NCBI RefSeq assembly: GCF_017942085.1
Contig: NZ_JAGKSP010000008.1
Span: forward strand, 1 to 64,000
Reading direction: 5' to 3'
Length of the DNA stretch: 64,000 bases
Source: Paenibacillus lignilyticus
GTDB lineage: Bacteria; Bacillota; Bacilli; Paenibacillales; Paenibacillaceae
Made by a program: the position numbers and the translations under genes. Within the stretch, counting starts at the first letter, position 1. Each line of letters opens with the position of its first letter. Below the pieces are notes generated by a model. It made no database searches and had not been told where the DNA came from. It worked only from the letters and a program-made list of their open reading frames with translations. Below, one piece after another: positions 26,581-34,586 of the stretch.

Positions 26581-27237
26581 TTAGTTATTCAAAGTTTCTT
26601 CCTTGACCACTTCATCATGTGTTTTACCTTGGCTAACACCGTACTTCTTAGCAATCTGAGAAAGTTCATTATACTGTTCAGGGCTAACTTCATTTAGAAC
26701 AATTTTGCGAGCTTCTCTTTTTTCTTCGATACTTAGGCCACCGCTTGCCAGTTGCTGTAATTTCTTCATATCCTTTAAACTTAGTTTACTAAGGAGAATC
26801 GAGGTCACTGAGGCCTTGTCCTTTATTGAGACTGATTCCTTTATGTTTTTAGCTTTTTCAACTGATACTTCAGAGGAGTATTCGTTAATACGTTCAACAC
26901 TCGTATTAGTTTTCTCATTACTTGAAGTAGGATTAACTTCTTGGTTAACTGTATCCTGGGTATCAGTTGTGTCAGAAGAACCTTTTGTCGTTTCTTTCTT
27001 AGGTGGTACATTGTTATTTGTGTTTACCTGTTGTTGCTCATTATCGGTAACATTGTTGCTTTTAGGGTCAACTATTATTGTCTCATCAGAAGTATCAATT
27101 GTAAGATCTGGTTCTAGACTGGCAGACAAAGATCCAATGACTTTATTTACAGCGTAGTTAGCTGTAAATACACCAGCAATTCCAAGTACGACAACAATCG
27201 ATGCAATCCACAATGTAACCTTTTTCCATCTCTTCAT
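26581..27237 (-). CDS. Membrane-anchored extracytoplasmic protein of unknown function
   Basis: About 218 aa from the ATG at 27237 (SD GAGGTG). MKRWKKVTLWIASIVVVLGIAGVF is a positively charged N-terminus plus one membrane helix. Residues ~50-125 are low-complexity, rich in N, T, S, D and E and probably disordered outside the cell. The C-terminal ~95 residues form a charged helical domain (KLSLKDMKKLQQLASGGLSIEEKREARKIVL). No family recognised. It lies between the PglF-like gene and galU on the same strand, 33 bp after pglF, so it is likely co-transcribed with polysaccharide genes. Confidence 0.75.
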   Translation of the reverse strand: MKRWKKVTLWIASIVVVLGIAGVFTANYAVNKVIGSLSASLEPDLTIDTSDETIIVDPKSNNVTDNEQQQVNTNNNVPPKKETTKGSSDTTDTQDTVNQEVNPTSSNEKTNTSVERINEYSSEVSVEKAKNIKESVSIKDKASVTSILLSKLSLKDMKKLQQLASGGLSIEEKREARKIVLNEVSPEQYNELSQIAKKYGVSQGKTHDEVVKEETLNN

Positions 27238-27270
27238 TTTGCGCACCTCACATACACAATTCATCTCTTG

Positions 27271-29088
27271 TTAAGAAACATCTTTAAATAACGGCACGAT
27301 GTACTCAATGACATTCCGAATATCGTCCTTCTCACCATTAATTGCACGTTCCAAGCGCTTGAACTGAAGCTCTAGCTCCACTTGATTAATCCCTACCGGT
27401 TTTCCGATAAATATCCGATTATGCTTCGTCTTCGCAATTGCTTCTTCATTTAGTAGAAGCTCCTCATACAGCTTCTCACCTGCACGAATTCCGGTAAATT
27501 CTATTGGTATTTCGGTATACGGCTCAAACCCGGACAATCGAATGATATCCTCTGCAAGTTCTACAATCTTGACAGGTTGTCCCATATCCAGCACGAAGAT
27601 TTCACCACCAGCTGCAAATGCTCCTGCTTGAATGACTAGCTGCACAGCCTCAGGAATGGTCATGAAGTAACGTACCATCTCCGGATGCGTGACGGTCACT
27701 GGACCCCCGGCTGCAATTTGCTCTTTAAACCTTGGTATAACACTGCCTCTGCTGCCGAGCACATTACCAAAGCGGACAGCAACATATTTGGTATGGCTTA
27801 TCTGATCCAGCATTTGTATGTACATCTCAGCAATCCGTTTGGTTGCACCCATTATGCTCGATGGATTAACTGCCTTATCAGATGAAATGAGAACGAATCT
27901 CTCAACCTCGTAACGATTAGCAGCATCAGCCACATTTTTGGTACCAAATACATTATTCTTAACTGCCTCTGCAGGATTGCGCTCCATTAATGGAACATGC
28001 TTATGTGCTGCTGCATGGAAGACGACCTGCGGTTTATGCTCGCGGAATACATCATCTATACGTGAACGATCTTGAATGTCTGCAATGATGGTTTCGAGCT
28101 TGAGATCTGGAAAGCGTCTGCGCAGTTCCATCTCTATTGTATAGATACTATTCTCTCCATGCCCTAATAGCATCAATGTCTTGGGTCTGAAAGTCGTAAT
28201 TTGTCGGCATAACTCAGAACCTATTGATCCCCCCGCGCCAGTCACTAGAACAACCTTGTTCTCTACATAGTCGGCAATCCCTTTCAGATCTGGCAAGATT
28301 GGATCGCGTCCTAGCAGGTCTTCCAGATCAATGTCTCTCATTGCGCTAACCGATACCTTGCCGGCGATTAGGTCATTCAACGCAGGTATGATCTTCACCT
28401 TAGCACCGGATACCCTGCATATTGAAATGATTTCGGTCAGTTCCGTCTTTCCAGCAGATGGAATGGCGATAATGATTTCATTAATCTTATGCCTTCTCAC
28501 AATCGCCTCAATTGCGTAGCGATCGCCCAGAACGGGTATACCTAATATACGTTGCAATAATTTCTTCTTATCATCATCAATAAAGCCAACCACGTATAAT
28601 TCAGCATTGGCATTACTTTTAATTTCTTTAGCAATGATGGCACCACAGTCTCCGGCTCCAATAATCAGAACCCTGGACTTATTAGTAGCTGTATTTTTAC
28701 TGTCCACGATCATTCTCCATATGAAGCGGATGCCCCCCATAATCAATAGCATCGTTTCCATTGTACGGACTGCAACGGGTAAAGGAACATTTTCATCCAT
28801 GAAGATGCTTGTCAGTCCATAGGAGATTACCCAACCCAGAATAACCGCTCTGAGCAGAGAAACAAGCTCTCCGATACTGGCATATCTCCATAATCGTTGG
28901 TACATCTTGAAGTACACCATTGTCGTGTTGGATATAGCTGCTGTTACTAAAGCGTAAACTAGCATTTGCAATACAGACTCAGTTGGTATGTTCCCTTCAT
29001 ATCGGAATAGATATGATGTTCCAACGCTGAAGAAAACTATCAATGAATCAATTCCCATTAAAATTAAAGAACGCTTCCTGTACAGCAT
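27271..29088 (-). CDS. Membrane-bound UDP-GlcNAc 4,6-dehydratase (PglF/CapD/EpsC type)
   Basis: 605 aa. Four N-terminal membrane helices (residues ~10-110), a CoA-binding-like Rossmann domain (RVLIIGAGDCGAIIAKEI), then the catalytic SDR domain with VLVTGAGGSIGSELCRQI, FHAAAHKHVPLMERNPAEAVKNN, SSDKAVNPSSIMGATKRIAE and RFGNVLGSRGSVIPRF. The SMGATK-like motif in place of YxxxK is typical of PglF-type dehydratases. It forms the 4-keto-6-deoxy sugar used by the PglE-like aminotransferase. ATG with GGAGG 8 nt upstream. Confidence 0.93.
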   Translation of the reverse strand: MLYRKRSLILMGIDSLIVFFSVGTSYLFRYEGNIPTESVLQMLVYALVTAAISNTTMVYFKMYQRLWRYASIGELVSLLRAVILGWVISYGLTSIFMDENVPLPVAVRTMETMLLIMGGIRFIWRMIVDSKNTATNKSRVLIIGAGDCGAIIAKEIKSNANAELYVVGFIDDDKKKLLQRILGIPVLGDRYAIEAIVRRHKINEIIIAIPSAGKTELTEIISICRVSGAKVKIIPALNDLIAGKVSVSAMRDIDLEDLLGRDPILPDLKGIADYVENKVVLVTGAGGSIGSELCRQITTFRPKTLMLLGHGENSIYTIEMELRRRFPDLKLETIIADIQDRSRIDDVFREHKPQVVFHAAAHKHVPLMERNPAEAVKNNVFGTKNVADAANRYEVERFVLISSDKAVNPSSIMGATKRIAEMYIQMLDQISHTKYVAVRFGNVLGSRGSVIPRFKEQIAAGGPVTVTHPEMVRYFMTIPEAVQLVIQAGAFAAGGEIFVLDMGQPVKIVELAEDIIRLSGFEPYTEIPIEFTGIRAGEKLYEELLLNEEAIAKTKHNRIFIGKPVGINQVELELQFKRLERAINGEKDDIRNVIEYIVPLFKDVS

Positions 29089-29209
29089 TGGACTTCCTCC
29101 ATGTTCTCATTATAAACATCCGGCTATTATGCCCTTAATTGGTAGTATTAGACAAATGCTCTCAGATATAATAATAGAACTTTTTAACTAGTACCACAAT
29201 ACTTTAGAA

Positions 29210-29902
29210 CTATTTTTCTGTTTCGCTATAGTAATAATAGTAGTACCCATCACTGTTCTTCTGTTCGATGTTCTTCAGTACGACACCTAATATTCTGGCT
29301 TTGACATGAGTAAGCTGCTGCTTCGCTTTGATCACCGCGTCGCGTTTGACCTTACCGGATTCAATGACAAGCAATACCCCATCACACTTGGTTGAAATTA
29401 GCTGTGCATCTGTCACTGCTAATGTTGGCGGCGTATCAATTAACACAATGTCAAATTTGGTCCGCAGCTCTTCAATTAGCGCACTCATACGTTGAGACGC
29501 AACCATCTCGGAGGGATTAGGTGGTACGGGACCGGAAGGAATGATATATAAATTTGGGATGTCCGTAGGATGAACCGCCTCATCCAGATCGCACTGACGA
29601 GACAGCAAGGAAGATAAACCATTACGATTACTTATCCCAAATGTGTGATGCATCGTCGGCTTCCGCATATCGGAATCGATGAGAACAACCTTCTTATTCG
29701 CTTGGGCATAAACTACGGCAAGATTGGCGATTGTCGTTGATTTACCTTCTCCCGGAGAAGCAGAAGTGCCCATGACGACTTGAATGTGATCATCCACAGA
29801 GGAGAAATCGATATTCGTCCGCATCGCACGATAGGCTTCCGAAATTGGTGACTTTGGTTCGTAATAGGTAATCAGATATCTGCTATTTCCCAACTTGGAC
29901 AT
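29210..29902 (-). CDS. BY-type tyrosine kinase (CpsD/CapB/EpsB-like)
   Basis: About 230 aa. Walker A in SASPGEGKSTTIANLAV (Lys ~54), Walker A' in VVLIDSDMRKP (~73-83) and Walker B in IVLIDTPPTLAV. The C-terminus ends in a run of six tyrosines (YYYYYYSETEK), the autophosphorylation cluster of BY-kinases. Its membrane activator is the Wzz-like protein whose gene overlaps it, and the likely phosphatase is the PHP protein at 33200. The ATG at 29902 follows AGGAGGTGA. Confidence 0.93.
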   Translation of the reverse strand: MSKLGNSRYLITYYEPKSPISEAYRAMRTNIDFSSVDDHIQVVMGTSASPGEGKSTTIANLAVVYAQANKKVVLIDSDMRKPTMHHTFGISNRNGLSSLLSRQCDLDEAVHPTDIPNLYIIPSGPVPPNPSEMVASQRMSALIEELRTKFDIVLIDTPPTLAVTDAQLISTKCDGVLLVIESGKVKRDAVIKAKQQLTHVKARILGVVLKNIEQKNSDGYYYYYYSETEK

Positions 29903-30659
29903 TCGAAATCTCACCTCCTGATTTCACTCTAGCTGTCTTAATCGCTTCCTCACGGTTCGCATGTTCATTCTTCACTTTGGCGATTTGGCCCATTGTTGGC
30001 AGTTCCAAGTATCGCAATACATCGGCCTCAGTCTTAATCGTGTCATCTAAATACTCAAGTAAGAAGGCAATCCCCGCAGCTGCCATAAGGGATACAACGA
30101 AAGCTAAGATCACATTGAGCGCAAATTTGTTATTAACCGGAACCGGCTCTTTGCTTGGATTCAAATTTGCTAAGTTCAATATAGTGACGTTCTGCACGTT
30201 GAAGATTGTCGGAATTTGTTCTTTAAACACCTGCGTCACCGCATTCACAACCTCAGCTGCTCTCTCATAAGAAAGATCCTGAACAGCCATCGTCATGACC
30301 TGCGTGTTGTTGACGGAGCTTACCTTTACTTTCCTAATCAAATCATCCACGCTCATGCCGAACTCCGGATGCTGGTTGGACACAAGCTCCATGATTGCCG
30401 GTGTCTTGATAACTTCCTTGTAGGTATCAATCAAACGAAGATTGGCATTCACTTCATTCAAATCCAGGTCGTTCGTGGAAGCGCCTGCCGCAGCTGTACG
30501 ATTGACGACAATCTTCGTTGTCGCTTGATAGACCGGTTCTATCATGAAGTAACTATATAAGCCCGCTGCCATAGAGCAGATTACCACGATGGCAACGATC
30601 ATCCATTTCCGTTTGGTAATAATCCGTATATAGTCACGGAGTTCTAACTCGATCTGCAC
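29883..30659 (-). CDS. Wzz-type chain-length determinant / kinase activator (CapA/CpsC/EpsA-like)
   Basis: 258 aa with two membrane helices (about residues 18-36 and 180-200) flanking an extracytoplasmic helical domain. N-terminus LELRDYIRIITKRKWMIVAIVVI and the proline-containing NLNPSKEPVPVNNKFALNVILAF before TM2 are typical. The short cytoplasmic tail would activate the BY-kinase, as in two-component Gram-positive systems. GTG start with GAGGG upstream; overlaps the kinase gene by 20 bp. Confidence 0.92.
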   Translation of the reverse strand: MQIELELRDYIRIITKRKWMIVAIVVICSMAAGLYSYFMIEPVYQATTKIVVNRTAAAGASTNDLDLNEVNANLRLIDTYKEVIKTPAIMELVSNQHPEFGMSVDDLIRKVKVSSVNNTQVMTMAVQDLSYERAAEVVNAVTQVFKEQIPTIFNVQNVTILNLANLNPSKEPVPVNNKFALNVILAFVVSLMAAAGIAFLLEYLDDTIKTEADVLRYLELPTMGQIAKVKNEHANREEAIKTARVKSGGEISNVQVGK

Positions 30660-30726
30660 ATCATATCCCTCGCATTTTCATCAGTGAAATTTTGGATTAA
30701 TCTGGGTGAATTTCCTTCAATAAAGC

Positions 30727-30760
30727 AATATACATCCCCCACTGAAGGGGGATGTATATT
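30727..30760. terminator. Hairpin downstream of the SLH gene
   Basis: Near-perfect inverted repeat AATATACATCCCC...GGGGATGTATATT with a 7-nt loop, just after the stop at 30790 on the minus strand. The T-run is weak (TTGCTTTATTG), so termination may be partial and allow readthrough into the wzz operon. Confidence 0.6.
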
Positions 30761-30789
30761 ATGTCATTCAATCCGGTGATGCAGATGGA

Positions 30790-33108
30790 TTAACCCTTGA
30801 AGTTAAATGCGCGGTAGATTATAACTGCCGCTTGAGCACGTGTAGCCGTAGCATTAGGATTGAACTTGCCTTTATCGCCTACAACAAGTCCGTTGTTCGC
30901 TGCAAAAGCTACTCCATCTTTCAAGCTAGCGTTGATCGTTCCTGCATCCTTGAATGCGTCCAGAGCCTTCAGATCTTCAGCGCTAGGTTTGACTCCTTTA
31001 GCCGCTTCCAGGCCGCGAGCGACCATTACAGCCATCTCTGCGCGTGTAATCGTAGCGTTAGGCTCGAAGGAAGTAGCTGTACGGCCTTTGATGATGCCTG
31101 CTTCGGATGCAGCAGCTACGAATGGCGCGAACCAGTCGGCAGCATTCACGTCGCTAAAGCCTTCTTTCGCCAATACGTTGTCCAAATCAAGTGCACGAAC
31201 GAGCATCTTAGCGAATTCTGCGCGTGTTACTTCACCATTCGGAACGAATGCGCCATTAGCGCGGCCTTGGATAGCGCCTTTAGCAGCCATAACTTCGATC
31301 TGGCGACCGGCCCATGCTTTTACTTTGTTCGTATCTTTGAATGTTACTTTATTCTCAACAACTACATAAGTGGAGAAATGATCACGCTTCTCGGTGATAA
31401 CACCATCGTGATAGACGCCCCCATAATAAGTCGTACCGTCGAATACTGTAAGAAGATCCTTGTCGACACCTGTTGTGTTTACAGGGATATTGACTTCGAT
31501 CGGATTGCTGAACTCGTGAACTTCTTTGCCACCAACAGCAAGGGCGAAGTCGTATGCATCGGATGCAGCTTTCAACGAAGCTGCCGGACCTGCCGGAGCG
31601 TTGTTCTTCACGTTGAACGTGAACGCATCGTTGATCTCCGCACCAACAGGCAATGTAGCGCTAAAGCCGTTGAAGCCAAAGTTGAAACCAAACACGCCAG
31701 CTGCAGAAGCTTTCTTCACGATGTCGCTGTTCACGCCAACGCTAACATCCTTAGAATTAACAGTGCCAAGATCAATCGTCAGAACTACTTTAAGTGCCGC
31801 TTCCGAACCAGGAGCCGCTGCTTTCAGAGCTGCGATGACTTTAGCGATTTCATTGATTGCACTATCAATCGCTGACGAACTTACAGTTACAGTTGCTTTA
31901 CCATCTACAACTTTAACGTCGCCTTTAGCATCAATCTTCGCGAGTTCTGCGACAGCTGCTGCTGCTTTATCAATCGCTTCTTGGATCAGCTTGTCTTTCT
32001 CTGCGCCTGTTGCAGCTGCAATCTTGCCTTTAAGTTCATCCAATACTTGAGTAATTGTCGGTGGTGTTGGTGGTAGAACGATTGGGCTGGTAGAGTAAGT
32101 CAACGTATCTGATTTCTCGAAGATAACTTTGCCTTGAAGCTTCGCTTGGATTACAGCTGTGCCTGTAGTTGCCGTAGATGCAAGTGTTACTTTACCAGCT
32201 ACAACTTCAACATTCACATCGCCGCTTGCTGACCAAGTAAGCAACGCATTAGGAATTGTGATGCCTTTTAACGTAAGTGTGTATGTATGAGTGCGACCAC
32301 TATCAGTTGTCGTGAACGAGTTTACGGTTTCTGCACGAACAAAAGCTACCACTAGTGCCTTCGTCGCTGCCTCTCCCGCTGGTAGTTCAGTTGTAACGTT
32401 CTCCAATGTTGCTGCCAAGCCGTCTGCAAACTCTTCTTTAGTAGCATCGGTCTCATCTTTAAACCAATTGAGCACTTTGCTAACTTCAAGAGTATTGTTG
32501 TCCAATACTTTATTCACACCAGCTTTGATCAAAGCTACTGCCAGTGAACCTGATTCATCGTCAAGCAAATCTCCTAAATTCGTTTGCACGGATTCAACTG
32601 CTGCCGTTTCAACTGCATCAACAAATGCCAGCAAGTCATTAACTGTTAGTTTAGTAGTTCCCGTAATAGTAGCAAGTTGTACTAGAGCCGCTTGCAGATC
32701 TGCATCCGAACGAATAGCAGTGATTTCTTCGTTACGCGTGCTGTACATAATCGAACCAAGGGCTTGGAAGGTATCAAACAAAAGTTCTTTGTTTGTATCA
32801 TTCTTAACCGGTGCCGGAACATAAGCCCACAGTGGATCGATAGCATCGTTGTCTGCTGCGAAGGTCAGCGCGCCAATTTGAGTGCGAAGATCACGAACGC
32901 TCTGTGCATCCTTTCCTGCGATAAGAGCATCATGGATTGCGTCGAGTCTGTCCATGAATTGGTCTTCGGTTGGAGTTGCTGCTGCCGCGATGTTGGACAG
33001 ACCCAGTTGTTGTGCCAAACCTTTATTGCTAAGTGGCACTCCTGCCAGCGAACCGGCTACTAAACTTGCTGCGATTGTAGTTACTACTAATTTTTTTCTA
33101 ACTGTCAT
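30790..33108 (-). CDS. SLH-domain surface protein (S-layer-like)
   Basis: 772 aa, signal peptide (MTVRKKLVVTTIAASLVAGSLAG..., cleavage near NIAAAA-TP). The N-terminal ~250 residues are Ala/Asp-rich helices. A Big-like segment follows (LTWSASGDVNVEVVAGKVTL, ~285-345) and a beta-rich middle. Three C-terminal SLH repeats span about residues 590-770 with TRAEFAKML, TRAEMAVMV and TRAQAAVII cores; the third has TRAQ instead of TRAE. SLH domains bind the secondary cell-wall polymer, anchoring the protein at the surface. The gene sits between the tyrosine phosphatase and wzz, behind a good promoter, so it may be an abundant structural protein. Confidence 0.9.
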   Translation of the reverse strand: MTVRKKLVVTTIAASLVAGSLAGVPLSNKGLAQQLGLSNIAAAATPTEDQFMDRLDAIHDALIAGKDAQSVRDLRTQIGALTFAADNDAIDPLWAYVPAPVKNDTNKELLFDTFQALGSIMYSTRNEEITAIRSDADLQAALVQLATITGTTKLTVNDLLAFVDAVETAAVESVQTNLGDLLDDESGSLAVALIKAGVNKVLDNNTLEVSKVLNWFKDETDATKEEFADGLAATLENVTTELPAGEAATKALVVAFVRAETVNSFTTTDSGRTHTYTLTLKGITIPNALLTWSASGDVNVEVVAGKVTLASTATTGTAVIQAKLQGKVIFEKSDTLTYSTSPIVLPPTPPTITQVLDELKGKIAAATGAEKDKLIQEAIDKAAAAVAELAKIDAKGDVKVVDGKATVTVSSSAIDSAINEIAKVIAALKAAAPGSEAALKVVLTIDLGTVNSKDVSVGVNSDIVKKASAAGVFGFNFGFNGFSATLPVGAEINDAFTFNVKNNAPAGPAASLKAASDAYDFALAVGGKEVHEFSNPIEVNIPVNTTGVDKDLLTVFDGTTYYGGVYHDGVITEKRDHFSTYVVVENKVTFKDTNKVKAWAGRQIEVMAAKGAIQGRANGAFVPNGEVTRAEFAKMLVRALDLDNVLAKEGFSDVNAADWFAPFVAAASEAGIIKGRTATSFEPNATITRAEMAVMVARGLEAAKGVKPSAEDLKALDAFKDAGTINASLKDGVAFAANNGLVVGDKGKFNPNATATRAQAAVIIYRAFNFKG

Positions 33109-33170
33109 AAAAGATCACCTCTACCTCAAAAATTGTCATTCCATGCCGCGTTTTGTAACAATCACTACCA

Positions 33171-33199
33171 ATAGTACCACCCATACCCTAGGTGGTCAA
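33171..33199 (-). promoter_or_regulatory. Sigma-A promoter of the SLH gene with dyad in the spacer
   Basis: TTGACC (33194-33199) and TACTAT (33171-33176), spaced 17 bp, read on the minus strand about 65 bp before the ATG. The spacer contains the dyad ACCACC...GGTGGT (33176-33181 and 33191-33196), which could be an operator. The promoter begins at the base after the stop of the phosphatase gene. Confidence 0.65.
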
Positions 33200-33985
33200 T
33201 TATCTTCCAAAGAATTTTAGGAGATTTGCCAATTTTTTACCATTGGAAGTTCTGCCCATCACTGGAGATTCATTGAAAACATAATTTCCAATTATCGCCT
33301 CCGCATTATGCTTGTAACACTGCTCGAAGTTCTCTCCCAACTCTTCTCTTACTCTCTTATAAGCTTCTTGAAGTCGATAACCGCGACGCACGACATGATG
33401 TGCATCCGAAGACAGCGTATGTATGAGACCTTCTTGGCAGAGCTGCCAGGCGGAACGTTCGATTTGTTTGCCGAATCCGCCAAGCAGAGAGTGTGTCGTC
33501 ACTTGGCCATAGGCACCGGCGTCTATCATCTCTCTTAATTTGGAAGGCTTCTGAACAACCTCAGCATTACGTTCAGGATGGGCAATAATCGGACGTATGC
33601 CCATAATCGTGAACTCATGAATATATTCCAGCATCCGTTTGGGGACGGATGAAGATGGCATCTCTAATAATATGTAACGGGAATCAGCCAATGTGGTCAG
33701 TTCCCCTGCACTTAGCGCTTCAAACATATCGCCGTGCACACGAATCTCTTGTCCTACATACAGATCAAGCGCGATCTGCTCAGCAGCCAAACGTTCTCTC
33801 AACAGCTCTACTTGTTGGCGAGTGAATGCTGCGTCATTCATATATCGGCCATTCGCATGATGCGGAGTCGCGATAAGTCCGGTAATGCCATCCGACACAG
33901 CAGCTCTAGCCAAATCCAGCGCTTCTTCCATATCTGCAGCGCCGTCATCAATGCCCGGCAATATATGCGTATGAATATCAATCAT
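33200..33985 (-). CDS. Tyrosine-protein phosphatase of the PHP family (CpsB/CapC/YwqE-like)
   Basis: 261 aa. MIDIHTHILPGIDDGAADMEEAL contains the metal-binding HxH and D; further ligands are in LIATPHHANGRYM, QEIRVHGD, IIAHPERNAEV and LSSDAHHVVRRGYRL. CpsB-type enzymes dephosphorylate the tyrosine cluster of BY-kinases and so tune polysaccharide assembly. It lies upstream of the SLH, wzz and kinase genes on the same strand, an unusual order since these genes are generally contiguous. A TATAAT at 34018-34023 (minus strand) may be its -10 box, but no matching -35 is clear. Confidence 0.92.
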   Translation of the reverse strand: MIDIHTHILPGIDDGAADMEEALDLARAAVSDGITGLIATPHHANGRYMNDAAFTRQQVELLRERLAAEQIALDLYVGQEIRVHGDMFEALSAGELTTLADSRYILLEMPSSSVPKRMLEYIHEFTIMGIRPIIAHPERNAEVVQKPSKLREMIDAGAYGQVTTHSLLGGFGKQIERSAWQLCQEGLIHTLSSDAHHVVRRGYRLQEAYKRVREELGENFEQCYKHNAEAIIGNYVFNESPVMGRTSNGKKLANLLKFFGR

Positions 33986-34097
33986 GGCAGGATCTCCCCC
34001 TCATGTCGGATTTTCTCATTATACTACAGATTTACCATTCGGTTGTGTCCAACATTTGACAGTATTATTCCATATACTTACAAATGCGACAATAAAA

Positions 34098-34149
34098 CAA
34101 AAAGACTGATCCTCTCACAGAATACCTCTGCGAAAAGAATCAGTCTTCT
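34098..34149 (-). terminator. Terminator of the ATP synthase operon
   Basis: On the minus strand AAGACTGAT pairs with ATCAGTCTT across a structured loop and is followed by TTTTTGTTTT. It lies 13 bp past the atpC stop. Confidence 0.85.
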
Positions 34150-34161
34150 TCGCTTACTATC

Positions 34162-34560
34162 TTAGCGAGACTTTACCGCGATACGGTTAAGTGCACGCTG
34201 CAATGCGAGCTCAGCGCGAAGTTGATCGTACTCATCGCGCTTGCCGTTAATACGTTGCTCTGCACGCTGCTTCGCCGATTCCGCACGGGCCAAATCGATA
34301 TCGCCCGGCAGCTCTGCGCTCTCAGCCAAGATGACCACTTTATCCTTACGGATCTCAAGAAACCCGCCGTTAACGGCGATTGTTTCTTCAGAGCGGTCCT
34401 TCTTGATGATTACGGGAGCAATTCGCAGAGGCGTTACCATCGGAATGTGATTAGGCAGAATACCCATCTCACCCTCGGAAGCCTTTACGATAATCATATT
34501 TACATCCTGAGCGTAAGCCTTACGCTCAGGGGTTACAATTTCCAATAAAAAGGAGCTCAT
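34162..34560 (-). CDS. atpC: ATP synthase F1 subunit epsilon
   Basis: 132 aa. N-terminal beta-sandwich (LLEIVTPERKAYAQDVNMIIVKASEGEMGILPNHIPMVTPL) and C-terminal helical hairpin (DLARAESAKQRAEQRI...ALQRALNRIAVKSR). Regulatory and rotor-stalk subunit at the end of the operon; ATG with GGGAGG 7 nt upstream. Confidence 0.97.
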   Translation of the reverse strand: MSSFLLEIVTPERKAYAQDVNMIIVKASEGEMGILPNHIPMVTPLRIAPVIIKKDRSEETIAVNGGFLEIRKDKVVILAESAELPGDIDLARAESAKQRAEQRINGKRDEYDQLRAELALQRALNRIAVKSR

Positions 34561-34586
34561 GATATTACCTCCCTAGCTATGAGCGA

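Noticed and set aside
30832..31875. 347-aa plus-strand ORF opposite the SLH gene
   Set aside because: Antisense frame of the SLH repeats; Ser/Cys-rich and without an SD.
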